Source: Candidatus Tityobacter terrigena
Lineage (GTDB): Bacteria > Vulcanimicrobiota > Vulcanimicrobiia > Vulcanimicrobiales > Vulcanimicrobiaceae
Direction of reading: 5' to 3'
DNA length: 41,311 bases
Assembly (NCBI GenBank): GCA_003156715.1
Contig: PMHO01000050.1
Location: forward strand, 1,778 to 43,088
Below are positions 1-8,521 of this stretch, piece after piece. The notes under the pieces were generated by a model. That model saw only the letters and a program-made list of their open reading frames with translations. It ran no database searches and was not told the origin of the DNA. Positions within the stretch are counted from its first letter, which is position 1; each line of letters opens with the position of its first letter. A program made the translations under genes and the position numbers.

Positions 1-112
1 TAGCGAGCGTATATTCCTCGTCGGCCCACGTGCCGAAGTGGCTCGCGACCCAGAGAAGCGCGAGAAAGTACACGAGCCCCGTTATCAGGAGCCTGCGCCG
101 GTCGGCAATCAC
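1..112 (-). CDS. GT-C family membrane glycosyltransferase, N-terminal fragment (runs off the window)
   Basis: A GTG codon at 112-110 directly follows the stop of the preceding glycosyltransferase and opens a frame to the window edge. The 37 visible residues are a short basic start, one hydrophobic helix (about residues 9-24), then the stretch ADEEYTLA. An acidic pair just after the first membrane helix is typical of PMT/ArnT-like GT-C enzymes, which use polyprenyl-phosphate sugars on the outer face of the membrane. It is the last visible gene of the polysaccharide operon. Only the N-terminus is seen, so the family call is an inference from topology and this one motif. Confidence 0.55.
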   Translation of the reverse strand, partial: MIADRRRLLITGLVYFLALLWVASHFGTWADEEYTLA

Positions 113-1165
113 CTATGGCGCTCTGCGACCGATGGCCCGGATGGCCGGCTTGAGGCCGGAGCGCCAGGTTCGACGCATGGCAGCGGCAAGCCGATCGGCG
201 CCCGGCATTTCCGCGAGTCTCGTCAGCGCGATAAGCGCTTGATCGTGGAGCCGGAACCGGATCGACTGGGCCTCGGCCAATTTCGCCCGGGCGGTCGCAT
301 ACCGCAACGTGCGCAGGTCGTCGACGGCCGCTTCGTAGACGTGATTTCGACGGTGCGCCGCATACGCGCCGGCAAGGCCCGCGGGATACCGTTCGGCATG
401 TTCGGCGATCCACTCCCCAAGTTTCACGTTCCCATAGTTGATGCGCCCGGGATTATCGGACATGCTCCCCGCGTGACGGTGATAGGTCACCATCACGCGG
501 TCGATCGCAAGCGCGTTGCTGGCGGCCAATACCCGAAGATACCATTCGATGTCCTCGGCAACCGAAAACTCGCTGCTGCTCGGGAGGCCGGGATCGAAAA
601 ATATGCCGTTCGTCATAACGAACTCGCGCCGCACGAGAGCGGCCGAGGGCGCGATGAAATTCCTTCCGGCTAACGCCCGCGCGAGCGACTCGCGCTCGAA
701 GAACACCACATCGGCGGACACGCGCCGGCCGCGCGCGCTTTCGAACTCGGGACAGGCAGCGAACCTCGAGGCAACCGTGATCTCTCCGCCGATCTCCGTG
801 CAGTGGTCGGCGAAGATAAAATCGACGTCGGGTCGCAATTCGTGCGCGGTGCGAGCGAGCGCGAGCCTCAGTTGGTTCCAGTGGTCGTCGGCATCGCAAA
901 ACGCGATCCAATCGCCCGTGCTCTCGCGAATGCCGGTGTTCCGGGCAGCGGCAACGCCGCCGTTCTGCTGCCGGATCACGCGCGCGCCGAGTTTGCTTGC
1001 GACCGCTGCCGTATCGTCTTGGGATCCGTCGTCGACGACGACGATCTCGTAGGGTTGAACGGTCTGCGCACGGACGCTAGCCAGCGCCTCGCGGATGCGC
1101 GCCTCCTCGTTGTAGGCAGGGATGACGACGCTGACGGGTACGTGCGCCGCGCTATACAGCGCCAT
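113..1165 (-). CDS. Family 2 glycosyltransferase (GT-A fold)
   Basis: A 350-residue protein with an N-terminal GT2 domain. SVVIPAYNEE lies near residue 12, VVVDDGSQDDT near 42, and the metal-binding DXD-type element CDADDHW near 90. About 120 residues of a less conserved C-terminal region follow. It should transfer a nucleotide-activated sugar to a growing lipid-linked repeat unit on the cytoplasmic face of the membrane; donor and acceptor cannot be read from the sequence. It starts 8 bp after the stop of the receiver gene upstream and is followed without a gap by the GT-C gene, so it belongs to the export operon. There are no obvious transmembrane segments, so it is probably peripheral. Confidence 0.9.
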   Translation of the reverse strand: MALYSAAHVPVSVVIPAYNEEARIREALASVRAQTVQPYEIVVVDDGSQDDTAAVASKLGARVIRQQNGGVAAARNTGIRESTGDWIAFCDADDHWNQLRLALARTAHELRPDVDFIFADHCTEIGGEITVASRFAACPEFESARGRRVSADVVFFERESLARALAGRNFIAPSAALVRREFVMTNGIFFDPGLPSSSEFSVAEDIEWYLRVLAASNALAIDRVMVTYHRHAGSMSDNPGRINYGNVKLGEWIAEHAERYPAGLAGAYAAHRRNHVYEAAVDDLRTLRYATARAKLAEAQSIRFRLHDQALIALTRLAEMPGADRLAAAMRRTWRSGLKPAIRAIGRRAP

Positions 1166-1173
1166 CCCGCGGC

Positions 1174-1569
1174 TTAGGCCGTTACGAGGGCGCTCGAGCC
1201 GGCGACCCCAGCGATCGCCCGCCGCAGCGCGGAGGTCAGCTTTTCGACGCTCTCACGCTTCGAGCAGACCGCATTTGCTCCCGAGATGTAGCATGAGGCC
1301 TCGAACGTCGGGTCATCGGTCGCGGAAAAGACGATCACAGCCGCCGTTCGCGCCGCCTGACGAATGCGACAGATGGCGTTGGGGCCGCCCCGTTCGAAAT
1401 AATCTACATCGACGAGAATCACGGCGGGTGTATGGAAGGCGATGTCCTTGCTGTCGACGTCGCCCGAGGTGGCGATGACGTGCAGCCCGGCCTCCTTGAG
1501 GACGCGCTCCAAGAACGGCATGAAAACCAGTTGGGGCTCGATGACGTACGTGCGTACGAGGTTTCTCAA
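1174..1569 (-). CDS. Stand-alone receiver-domain protein, operon copy
   Basis: 131 residues forming one receiver-like domain with no output domain. The phospho-acceptor is probably D54 in ILVDVDYF. S82 (VFSATDD) and K104 (CSKRES) sit at the conserved Ser/Thr and Lys positions. Only one acidic residue (E11, in VIEPQ) occupies the usual acidic pair. It starts with TTG inside a TTGA overlap with the stop of the upstream NarL-type regulator gene, so the two are translationally coupled. It resembles the protein at 8048-8440: both share IEPQ-x-x-F-x-PFL and a D-x-DY motif. No histidine kinase is adjacent. It may be a phosphate sink or partner of the regulator, but this is inference. Confidence 0.8.
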   Translation of the reverse strand: MRNLVRTYVIEPQLVFMPFLERVLKEAGLHVIATSGDVDSKDIAFHTPAVILVDVDYFERGGPNAICRIRQAARTAAVIVFSATDDPTFEASCYISGANAVCSKRESVEKLTSALRRAIAGVAGSSALVTA

Positions 1570-2102
1570 TTCACCAGTCCATTTCGAACAGCGTAGACCG
1601 CGACGCCCGAACGGGCGTTCACTTTAAGCTTCGCTAGGATGTGACTGACGTGGTTCTTGACCGTCTTTTCGGATAGCGCGAGCCGCTTTCCGATATCGCG
1701 GTTTGAGAGGCCGTCCGCGATGAGCCGAACGATCTCGTATTCACGGCTGGAGAGTTCGGTCGTCTGTTGCGCGCGCGTGGAGCGGCGGCGCAGCATCGCC
1801 CCGGCGAGCCGCGGATCGGCATAGAAGTCGCCGCGAGCTACCGAGTGGATGATATCGACGAGCATGGCGGGCGAGGTGTCTTTGACGACGTAAGCGTCGG
1901 CCTTGGCCCCCAGTGCGCGCTGCATCAGGCGCGTCCGATGCTGAGCCGAGAAAACGCAAATGCGGCTCTGCGGCGAAAGGCGTTCGCAACTGGCGATCGC
2001 TTCTTCGACCGCTAAGTTGAGCTCGTCGATGTCGAGGATGATGAGGTCGGGCCGCAATTCGGTGATCGCCGGGGCCGTCGCCACGGCGGCATGGCCGATC
2101 AC
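1566..2102 (-). CDS. NarL/LuxR-family response regulator, operon copy (true start unclear)
   Basis: A receiver domain followed by a LuxR-type helix-turn-helix. The phospho-acceptor is in LIILDIDEL, the switch Ser in CVFSAQ and the Lys in AYVVKDTSP. The DNA-binding part has the classic LSSREYEIVRLIADGLSN and LSEKTVKNHVSHILAKLKV pattern. The first ordinary start (GTG at 2102) would remove beta-1 and alpha-1. Yet the same frame upstream encodes RPVRVFLVEPSQLVVGALRH, a normal receiver N-terminus, with no ATG, GTG or TTG in frame. Either a rare start or a frameshift near 2185-2205 is involved; a TTG at 2208 is in the neighbouring frame. It lies between the BY-kinase gene and the receiver gene, so it probably autoregulates polysaccharide production. 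Close paralogue of 8723-9358. Confidence 0.85.
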   Translation of the reverse strand: MIGHAAVATAPAITELRPDLIILDIDELNLAVEEAIASCERLSPQSRICVFSAQHRTRLMQRALGAKADAYVVKDTSPAMLVDIIHSVARGDFYADPRLAGAMLRRRSTRAQQTTELSSREYEIVRLIADGLSNRDIGKRLALSEKTVKNHVSHILAKLKVNARSGVAVYAVRNGLVN

Positions 2103-2218
2103 CTGGATCGAAGGGTCTTGGCTGAGTACGTGGCGCAGCGCCCCGACGACGAGCTGGCTCGGCTCGACCAGGAAAACTCGTACGGGCCGGCGCGGTCCGC
2201 CGGTCCAACGGCCGGCGC

Positions 2219-4414
2219 CTATCCGGCCGTCTTCGTCGGTAACGCTATCGATTGACCTGCACCAAGATAGTAATCGGTGTACTCCCGCGCGTCGGGTTTT
2301 ACACCGTTGAGGACCACACCTAAGACGTTGACGAGCCCGACGCTACGCAGTTTGGCGAGGGCCCCGAAGACCGCGCGTCCTTCTGAGCGCGCCGAGTTGA
2401 TGACCAGTACCGTGCCCTCGACCTTGTTGCCGAGAACGACCGGATCGACGATGGAGCGCAACGCGGGACCATCGACGATCACGAAGTCGAAACGTTCGCG
2501 AGCGCGCTTGAGGAGCCGTTCGAAGCCCTGACTCTGCAGCAGGCTGACCGGATTGGGCGCCGGCCGCCCACTGGTGAGCACCCAAACGCCGGGGTGTTCG
2601 GTCGCCTTGACGGTTTCGGGAAAGGGCGCAAGGCCGACCAACACGTCGGAAAGTCCGCGGTCGTTGGTGACGTTTAGCTTCTGATGAACGGTGGGCCGGC
2701 GAAGGTCGGCGTCCACGATCAAGACGCGAGCCGACATCATTCCCATGCTTACGGCCGTGTTGACGGCGACCGTCGATTTTCCGTCGCCTTGATCGGCACT
2801 CGTGAAGAGGATCGTATGCGGGGGACTGCCCGAGGAATAGCGCAGCGACGCGACCAGCTGGTAGAACGCTTCGATCGAAAGCGGTTTGACCCACGCATTC
2901 GCTTTCCAGTCGCCGGCTTCGAGCTGCGGGATCTGCGCCAAAACGGGTAGGCCGAGGCGCTCCTTGACGTCGTCCTCGTTACGGAACCGGTCGTCGAAGA
3001 ACTCGGCCCCGAAAACCGCGGTGACGCCGAGCGCGAGCCCCAATATGAGGCCCACCGTCAGGTTGAACAGAACGTTCGGCGAGACGGAAAACACGTCGGG
3101 GCTGGCCTGCTGGGTGATCGAGACGTCGGAAAGAGCGGTCGTGCGCGTGATCAACGCGTCCTGGTAACGGCGCTGCAGCGCGTCGTAAATACCTTCGGAC
3201 GATTTGGCCGAGCGCTGCAGCTCGCCGATACGCCGCGACTGATCCGGCAGCGCCTCGAGCGTGGGGCGCACGCGTTCGCGCTGCGCTTTCAACGTCGCGG
3301 CCAGCGCCTGAGCCGAGGCGATCTGCGCTTGCAGCGTGGCTGCCTGCTGCGTGAGTTGCTGGTACACGGGGTTGGGAATGGTCGCGGTGCCCGCCACGAC
3401 GGCTTGCGGCTGAGCTTTGAGCTCGCGCTGGGCTTCGGCAAGTTGCGATTTGAGGCCGATGACGGTGGGATGGTCGTCCGTATACTGCTTGCGCGCCGTG
3501 TTAAGTTGCATCGTCAAGGTCGATATCTGCGTCTGCAACTGGGTGACGATTGGGTTTTGCGAGACGGTCTGGCTACCGACGATAGTTGCGGGCGTCGACG
3601 CGAGGTCAGCCTGCACGCTGGCGAGCGTGGCCTGCGCCTGGTGCTCGTCGAGTTCGGCCTGCGACTCCTTCGCTTCGATGCTGCTAACCGTTGAGATATC
3701 GTTGGCCGTCTGGGTGGGAAGGTCGGCGATGCCGGTGCGCTCCTGGTATGCGGAGAGCGCCTCCTGGGTGGCACGCATGCGGCGCTCGGCTTCGGGCAGC
3801 TCTTGCTGCAGGAACGTGATCGCAGAATCGGCCTGATGGGCGATGAGCTGTCGCTCGTGTTCGACGAAGACGGTCGCAAACTGATTGGCGATCTTGGCAG
3901 AGGTCACTGGATCCGACCAGGCAACCGCGATGCCGAGGATCGAGGTGTTGGTTACGGGGCGAACGGTCAGCCGCGACAGCAACAAACCGGCACCGACGTG
4001 CAGGCCAAGATCGCTTGCGACTTCCTGTGCGACCGGCGTCTGCTGGATCAGTTCGGCGTACGTCTCCGCGCTTTGCACGCCGCTCGCAGCCATCAGCGCG
4101 TTGAGAACCGGCAGCTGCGTGCCGGCCTCGTTCTCATCGGTCTCCGAGCCCGAATGGAAACCGCCGGCGCTGCCTGCAATCAGTTTTACTTGCGTCGTGT
4201 ATTGGCGCGGTTTGAGGAACGTGAACAACGCGACCGCTATAAAGAAGCCGGCGAAGACCATCAGGAACAAGCGTCTCCGGCGCCACAAAACCTTGGCCAA
4301 GCGGCGCAGGTCGAGTTCGCGCGCCATCGGATCCGTCGCGCCGGCCATGACATCGGGCGCAAGGACCGGCGTCGCCGGCCGGGGCGCCGCGAAACCGCTG
4401 CTGAGGCTGTTCAT
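2219..4414 (-). CDS. Polysaccharide co-polymerase fused to BY-kinase (Wzz/Wzc type)
   Basis: A 731-residue inner-membrane protein. A Wzz domain begins after a basic stretch, with a first membrane helix near residues 49-68. A long coiled-coil periplasmic region follows (about 190-420), then a second helix near 440-465 and a cytoplasmic tyrosine-kinase domain. The kinase has Walker A SADQGDGKST (about 535-545), Walker A' VLIVDADLRRP (about 560) and Walker B FVIVDGPAL (about 640). The tail has a small tyrosine cluster (EYTDYY), the likely autophosphorylation site. It controls chain length and export together with the Wza-like protein encoded just upstream. The start ATG overlaps the upstream stop by one base (TAATG). 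BY-kinase and co-polymerase in a single chain is the proteobacterial-style arrangement. Confidence 0.93.
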   Translation of the reverse strand: MNSLSSGFAAPRPATPVLAPDVMAGATDPMARELDLRRLAKVLWRRRRLFLMVFAGFFIAVALFTFLKPRQYTTQVKLIAGSAGGFHSGSETDENEAGTQLPVLNALMAASGVQSAETYAELIQQTPVAQEVASDLGLHVGAGLLLSRLTVRPVTNTSILGIAVAWSDPVTSAKIANQFATVFVEHERQLIAHQADSAITFLQQELPEAERRMRATQEALSAYQERTGIADLPTQTANDISTVSSIEAKESQAELDEHQAQATLASVQADLASTPATIVGSQTVSQNPIVTQLQTQISTLTMQLNTARKQYTDDHPTVIGLKSQLAEAQRELKAQPQAVVAGTATIPNPVYQQLTQQAATLQAQIASAQALAATLKAQRERVRPTLEALPDQSRRIGELQRSAKSSEGIYDALQRRYQDALITRTTALSDVSITQQASPDVFSVSPNVLFNLTVGLILGLALGVTAVFGAEFFDDRFRNEDDVKERLGLPVLAQIPQLEAGDWKANAWVKPLSIEAFYQLVASLRYSSGSPPHTILFTSADQGDGKSTVAVNTAVSMGMMSARVLIVDADLRRPTVHQKLNVTNDRGLSDVLVGLAPFPETVKATEHPGVWVLTSGRPAPNPVSLLQSQGFERLLKRARERFDFVIVDGPALRSIVDPVVLGNKVEGTVLVINSARSEGRAVFGALAKLRSVGLVNVLGVVLNGVKPDAREYTDYYLGAGQSIALPTKTAG

Positions 4415-5331
4415 TATAAGCCCAGGCCCATCAGGCGGCCGACCAAATAGAGGATTCCGGTTGCCGGCGAGACGCGATCTTGGCGCCCCGCACCCTGCGG
4501 GACCATGACCAGATCGCCCTTTTGCATGACCATATCTTTGGAGAGGTCTCCGCTTTTCAAAACGTCGTAGAGGTTAACCGTCGTCGACTGGACCGCGCCG
4601 TCGGGCAAAATGCGCCGCACCTGCACGTGGTTGAGGTCCGACTGGGCGTTTGGACTGTCGCCGGCGCGCGCGATGGCCATGGTGAGCCGATCGCCTTCGT
4701 GCAGCGCAACATCGCCCGGATGGTCGACCGCGCCCAGCACCTGAACGTTGATGATATTGGGGCTCGGAATGTAGACGGTCTGCTCGTTCTCGAGGTGGAC
4801 GTTCTGTGTGACGTCGCCGTCGTGCAAGAGCCCTTGCAGCGAGACCTGAGTGATTTTCCCGTCCGAACTCTCGAGGCGAGCAACCGGTAACGGACCGTCG
4901 GTCGGGCCCAAACCTCCAGCCGCGGCGATCGCGTCGGTTACGCGGCTCTCGGCCTGCAGCGTGTACTTGCCGGGCAGCTTGACGTCGCCCAGCACTAAGA
5001 CATCGACCGGGCCGACGGCCTGGATCGACACCGTCACCCGCGGGTTGCGCACGTACTTCGAGAGGGCCGCTTCGATTTTGCGGCCGGCCTGCGCCGGGGT
5101 AAGGCCGCCGACGCGGATTTGGCCCGCCAGCGGAAGGCCGATGAGGCCACCCGGCACGACGTGCACCTGGGGATCCGTCAGGGTGGGCTCGCCGAACACG
5201 CTGACGCCCAGGGTGTCCCCTGCCTTGATGTGATAGTCCGCCGGAGCAGACTTCGTTGTGTCGGCTGACGCCGGCATGGGGCCGGTCAACACAAGCGCCA
5301 CAAGCAGCAACGCGACCGCAGAATTCCGCAT
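4414..5331 (-). CDS. Polysaccharide export protein, Wza-like (SLBB domains)
   Basis: The frame opens at a GTG at 5361, but the ATG at 5331 is preferred because it begins a clean signal peptide (MRNSAVALLLVALVLTG, cleavage after PASA) and has GAGG upstream. The mature protein has a Poly_export domain (YHIKAGDTLGVSVFGEP) and then two SLBB-like units: VLVLGDVKLPGKYTL, and NVQVLGAVDHPGDVAL near residues 195-240. At about 305 residues it is shorter than E. coli Wza. It ends in a short hydrophobic stretch (ILYLVGRLMGLGL) that could be the outer-membrane helix. No lipobox cysteine is seen. It forms the periplasmic/outer-membrane channel for the polymer and implies a diderm envelope. Confidence 0.92.
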   Translation of the reverse strand: MRNSAVALLLVALVLTGPMPASADTTKSAPADYHIKAGDTLGVSVFGEPTLTDPQVHVVPGGLIGLPLAGQIRVGGLTPAQAGRKIEAALSKYVRNPRVTVSIQAVGPVDVLVLGDVKLPGKYTLQAESRVTDAIAAAGGLGPTDGPLPVARLESSDGKITQVSLQGLLHDGDVTQNVHLENEQTVYIPSPNIINVQVLGAVDHPGDVALHEGDRLTMAIARAGDSPNAQSDLNHVQVRRILPDGAVQSTTVNLYDVLKSGDLSKDMVMQKGDLVMVPQGAGRQDRVSPATGILYLVGRLMGLGL

Positions 5332-5361
5332 CTTTCGAGAGACCTCAGCACTCGCTACCAC

Positions 5362-6648
5362 TTAGGATACCGCATCCTTCCACGCCGCCAAAGCGCCAAC
5401 GTTCCCTTCCCCATGGGACGGCAGACCTATTGGAGCCCGATAATCGGGACCAATTGCGGTTGCCGGTACGGCCCCGAGAAGCTGTGCGAGCGCGAACGTG
5501 GTGGACTCCGTGGAGAATTTGGCGAGCACACGACGGCGCCCGGCCTGTCCGAGCCGCTTGCGCAAGGCCGGGTCATCGAGCAGGCGACCAAGAGCCCCGG
5601 CAAAAAGTTCGGGATCGCGCTGCGGCAAGAGGATGCCGCAGTCGGCATCGACGAGTTCGCCCAGGCTGCCGGTCCGCGTCGCGACGACCGGAAGGCCGGC
5701 GGCCATCGCCTCCATCGCCGCGACCGCGATGCCCTCATGCTCCCCTGGGCGCTCCGTACTGGCCAGCGCGAACAGATCGTAGTCGCCGCGCCCGATGCTC
5801 TCGAGCAAATCCGGGTGGGCGAGATTGCCGAGCATGCGCACGCGGCCGGCCAGCCCGTAGCGAGCGATGGTGGCGGCCACCTCGCGGCGCAGCTCGCCGT
5901 CTCCGGCGAGATCGCACTCGAACGGCACGCCCCGATCGCGCAGCAGCGCTAACGCGGCGAGTAGATAGCGGTGTCCTTTCCACGGGCACAAGCGCGCCGC
6001 ACAGAGGATGCGCGGGACGCGGTGCGACGGGTGCGCGGGAGCAGCCGGTACCTCGACGCCGAGGTGAACCGTACAGCTGCGGCCGCGCAATGCCGGCGGC
6101 AGGCGCTTCTCGAGGTGGTGCCGGTTGCGGTCCGAGATCACACGCACGAAGCGTGCATGGGCTGCCTTGGGCACGACGAGGTTGTCGAAAAAGATGTCGT
6201 GCTGATGCGCGCTCGCGCTGAACGGCACGCCGGTCAAGAGCGAGGCGACATAGCCGACCGTGGCCGGGCTCGTGAGCCATTGGGCGTGAATGTGCTCGAT
6301 GCCCAGACGGCGCACTTCGTCCGCAAGCGCCAGCCCCGTCGGGAACGACAAGAAGTTGACGATCCGCGCACGCGGCGCGGATCGCGCGAGCGTAACGTGG
6401 GCCAACAGGCGGGCAACGGCGACGGGGTGTCGCGCGAACTCGCGCCACGCCGAGTGCAATACGCTGCGTTCGGAGAGGGCCAAGCGCAGCACTTTTGCCG
6501 CGCCCAAGTCGTAATGAAGGATGTTGCCGCGGGGCCTGGTCGGAACGACGTACACGTCGGCATAGCGCAAGAGCGAGCGAACTTCGGGCTCGAAGAACTG
6601 CTCGGCCGGCTCGAAGGGAAAACGCGCGGTCACGTACGCGAGTCTCAG
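5362..6648 (-). CDS. Family 4 glycosyltransferase (GT-B fold)
   Basis: About 428 residues. The N-terminus RLAYVTARFPF is the usual GT4 opening. Downstream come CPWKGHRYLLAAL (donor-binding loop), LAGDGELRREV and the E-x7-E element EGIAVAAMEAMAAGLPVV. The best start is a CTG at 6648, which gives M-RLAYVT and overlaps the upstream stop as CTGA. No ATG, GTG or TTG fits the beta-1 strand, and the next GTG (6636) would cut into it. The open frame continues far upstream, but that part is only the shadow of the next gene. It is probably a cytoplasmic sugar transferase in repeat-unit assembly; sugar specificity is unknown. Confidence 0.88.
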   Translation of the reverse strand: MRLAYVTARFPFEPAEQFFEPEVRSLLRYADVYVVPTRPRGNILHYDLGAAKVLRLALSERSVLHSAWREFARHPVAVARLLAHVTLARSAPRARIVNFLSFPTGLALADEVRRLGIEHIHAQWLTSPATVGYVASLLTGVPFSASAHQHDIFFDNLVVPKAAHARFVRVISDRNRHHLEKRLPPALRGRSCTVHLGVEVPAAPAHPSHRVPRILCAARLCPWKGHRYLLAALALLRDRGVPFECDLAGDGELRREVAATIARYGLAGRVRMLGNLAHPDLLESIGRGDYDLFALASTERPGEHEGIAVAAMEAMAAGLPVVATRTGSLGELVDADCGILLPQRDPELFAGALGRLLDDPALRKRLGQAGRRRVLAKFSTESTTFALAQLLGAVPATAIGPDYRAPIGLPSHGEGNVGALAAWKDAVS

Positions 6649-7823
6649 AGTCGCCTGCTTTCCGCCGGCACCAAGGAACGGTACAGATCGACGTGCGTGC
6701 GCACGGTCGAGTCGACGTCGAAGCGGCGTAGCGCGAACGAGCGAGCGCGCTCGACGATCGCAGCGCGCAGCGCCGGGTCGCTTTGAGCGCGCCGAATCGC
6801 GTCGGCAAAGGCTTCGGCTCCTGAGGCGACGGCGACGAACGCGGTCTCCCCGTCGCGAACGAAATCGGCCGAGCCCGCCCAGGGCGTCGTCGCGACCGGC
6901 AATCCCGCCAGCATTGCCTCCCCCAAAGCGAGCGGCATCTTCTCCCAGCGGGACGGCATCAAAAACAGGTCCATCGCCGGCGAAAGCTCCGCGGCGTCGG
7001 AGCGGAAGCCCAGGAAGCGCACCTGGCTCAGAATGCCCAATCGCACGGCCTCGGCCCGCAAAGCGGCCTCGTCGGGACCCTTTCCGGCGAGGACGAGCAG
7101 ACAATCGGGCAGCCCGGTGTCGCGAAGCATGGCAAGGGCGCGCAGCGCCAGCGACTGGTTCTTTTGAGCGGTCATGCGCGCCGGCAGGTACAGGGCGAAG
7201 GCCTCGGGCGGGATGTCGAGCGCGGCACGCAGTTCGGCCCGCGAGGAGCGGCTCACCGGTGCCGCTACCCCGTTTGGGATCACCACGATGCGCGACTCGG
7301 GGACGCCCTCGGCGCGCGCCAGTTTCTGGCGCTGCGACTGCGTGAAGGTGATGAAGCGCGCGGTCTTCGCATGCAGGTAGCGGTTAATGGCAAAGCGCAG
7401 CGGGTCGTTGAGATCGTCGCCGTGCTCGGTGAACACGATCACCGGCACCCCGGCGCGAATCGCAGCGGCACGTCCGGCGTACTTTCCCGAATGCAGGTGG
7501 CAGTGCGCGATGTCCGGGCGCAGTTCGCGCAAGACGCGAACGAGCGCGCCGAAGAAACCGAAATCGGTGCGCCCGGCCCGCTTGATCCCGACGATCGGAA
7601 TGCCAAGGGTGGCGCGCTCCAGCGGCTCGAGGTTGTCGTCGTAAATCGACACGATCGAAACATCGATGCCGTGCTCGGGCAAGCGCGGGCAGAGCGTCCG
7701 GACCAGCGTTTCGGCGCCCCCGCTCTTGAGCGTCTGAACGATGTGAACGACTCGCAACGGCGGGCCCCCCAGAGGGTCAGCCGGTGCCTGCACAAGCTCG
7801 GAAGTCAATGAAGCGACGCTCAC
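6645..7823 (-). CDS. Family 4 glycosyltransferase, first gene of the export operon
   Basis: 392 residues with a GT-B fold. The N-terminal glycine-rich loop is VVHIVQTLKSGGAETLV. The donor-binding region is RMTAQKNQSLALRAL, and the E-x7-E motif lies in EKMPLALGEAMLAGLPVA. It starts with GTG at 7823 without a clear Shine-Dalgarno sequence and has about 20 non-conserved N-terminal residues before the fold begins. It is the promoter-proximal gene of the minus-strand operon, divergent from the receiver gene at 8048 across 224 bp. Like its neighbour it should add a sugar to a lipid-linked intermediate; which sugar cannot be told. Confidence 0.9.
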   Translation of the reverse strand: MSVASLTSELVQAPADPLGGPPLRVVHIVQTLKSGGAETLVRTLCPRLPEHGIDVSIVSIYDDNLEPLERATLGIPIVGIKRAGRTDFGFFGALVRVLRELRPDIAHCHLHSGKYAGRAAAIRAGVPVIVFTEHGDDLNDPLRFAINRYLHAKTARFITFTQSQRQKLARAEGVPESRIVVIPNGVAAPVSRSSRAELRAALDIPPEAFALYLPARMTAQKNQSLALRALAMLRDTGLPDCLLVLAGKGPDEAALRAEAVRLGILSQVRFLGFRSDAAELSPAMDLFLMPSRWEKMPLALGEAMLAGLPVATTPWAGSADFVRDGETAFVAVASGAEAFADAIRRAQSDPALRAAIVERARSFALRRFDVDSTVRTHVDLYRSLVPAESRRL

Positions 7824-8047
7824 CGTTGCAGCTTAGCACCCCGGCCCGGCTCGGCGTACGTCCCACTGAACCCCGAGCCCTTGGGTACTTTCGCCCAGCG
7901 AGAGCTCACAGTAGGCTCTTTTGGCCTACGAGCGGCTGACTGGACCTGCCGCTTCAAAACGCCGATAACTCCACGATAGGGGCCGCCTTTCTTAACGAGG
8001 GGTCGTTCCGGCCATATGCGCTGATTGACGGTGGTAATCGACTCGAC
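7824..8047. promoter_or_regulatory. Divergent intergenic region between export operon and second regulator module
   Basis: 224 bp separate the GTG start of the GT4 gene (minus) from the ATG of the receiver gene (plus), so promoters for both directions should lie here. No convincing -35/-10 pair is visible. A short inverted repeat (GTAGGC at 7911-7916, GCCTAC at 7924-7929, 7-base loop) lies near the middle. It is a candidate operator or RNA hairpin. Confidence 0.45.
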
Positions 8048-8440
8048 ATGAGAGCTAAGCGTAGCCCCGAGCGCACGAGCGGCCGCAAGCGCGCCCTGAT
8101 TATCGAGCCGCAGACGCTGTTCGTGCCGTTCCTGGTCCAAACACTCCAGGCCGACGGTTTGGTGGTGCTCGGCGCCTCGGCGGTTCCCGAGCCTGACGCC
8201 CTTTTGCGGCTGCGCCCCGATCTCGTCTTTATCGATGCCGACTACCTTGATAGCCCGCCGTTCGAGTGCATCCGGAAGCTTCGCCGGCGGCTCCCCGAGG
8301 CGCGGCTCGTCGTGTATGCTCAGCGTACCGACGCCCTCTGGGGCGTCGTCGCGCGCGGCCTCGGCGCCGACGTCGTATTCGGCCCATCGAGTGGGATCGA
8401 GGACCTTTGCGCCGCCTTGCAGGAGCAGGCCGCCGCCTGA
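8048..8440 (+). CDS. Stand-alone degenerate receiver-domain protein, divergent copy
   Basis: 130 residues. After a basic N-terminal tail comes one receiver-like domain: ALIIEPQTLFVPFL as beta-1/alpha-1, and D63 in FIDADYLD as the possible phospho-acceptor. The switch residues are lost. Ala91 (VVYAQRT) replaces Ser/Thr, and the Lys loop reads FGPSSG with no Lys. It therefore looks like a pseudo-receiver that is unlikely to undergo normal phosphorylation switching. It is paralogous to 1174-1569. It is the first gene of a plus-strand module followed, after 282 bp, by a NarL/LuxR regulator, whereas the operon copies overlap by 4 bp. Confidence 0.75.
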   Translation: MRAKRSPERTSGRKRALIIEPQTLFVPFLVQTLQADGLVVLGASAVPEPDALLRLRPDLVFIDADYLDSPPFECIRKLRRRLPEARLVVYAQRTDALWGVVARGLGADVVFGPSSGIEDLCAALQEQAAA

Positions 8441-8521
8441 ACGGGGCAGAGGCGAACGACTCTCTTGCCTTGGCCGTATTACCTGGGTCGTGAGTCCTAG
8501 GACCATCCCAACTTTCTACGA

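Noticed and set aside
6649..7104. Upstream extension of the second GT4 frame
   Set aside because: It is the wrong-frame shadow of the first GT4 gene; family homology starts at RLAYVT.
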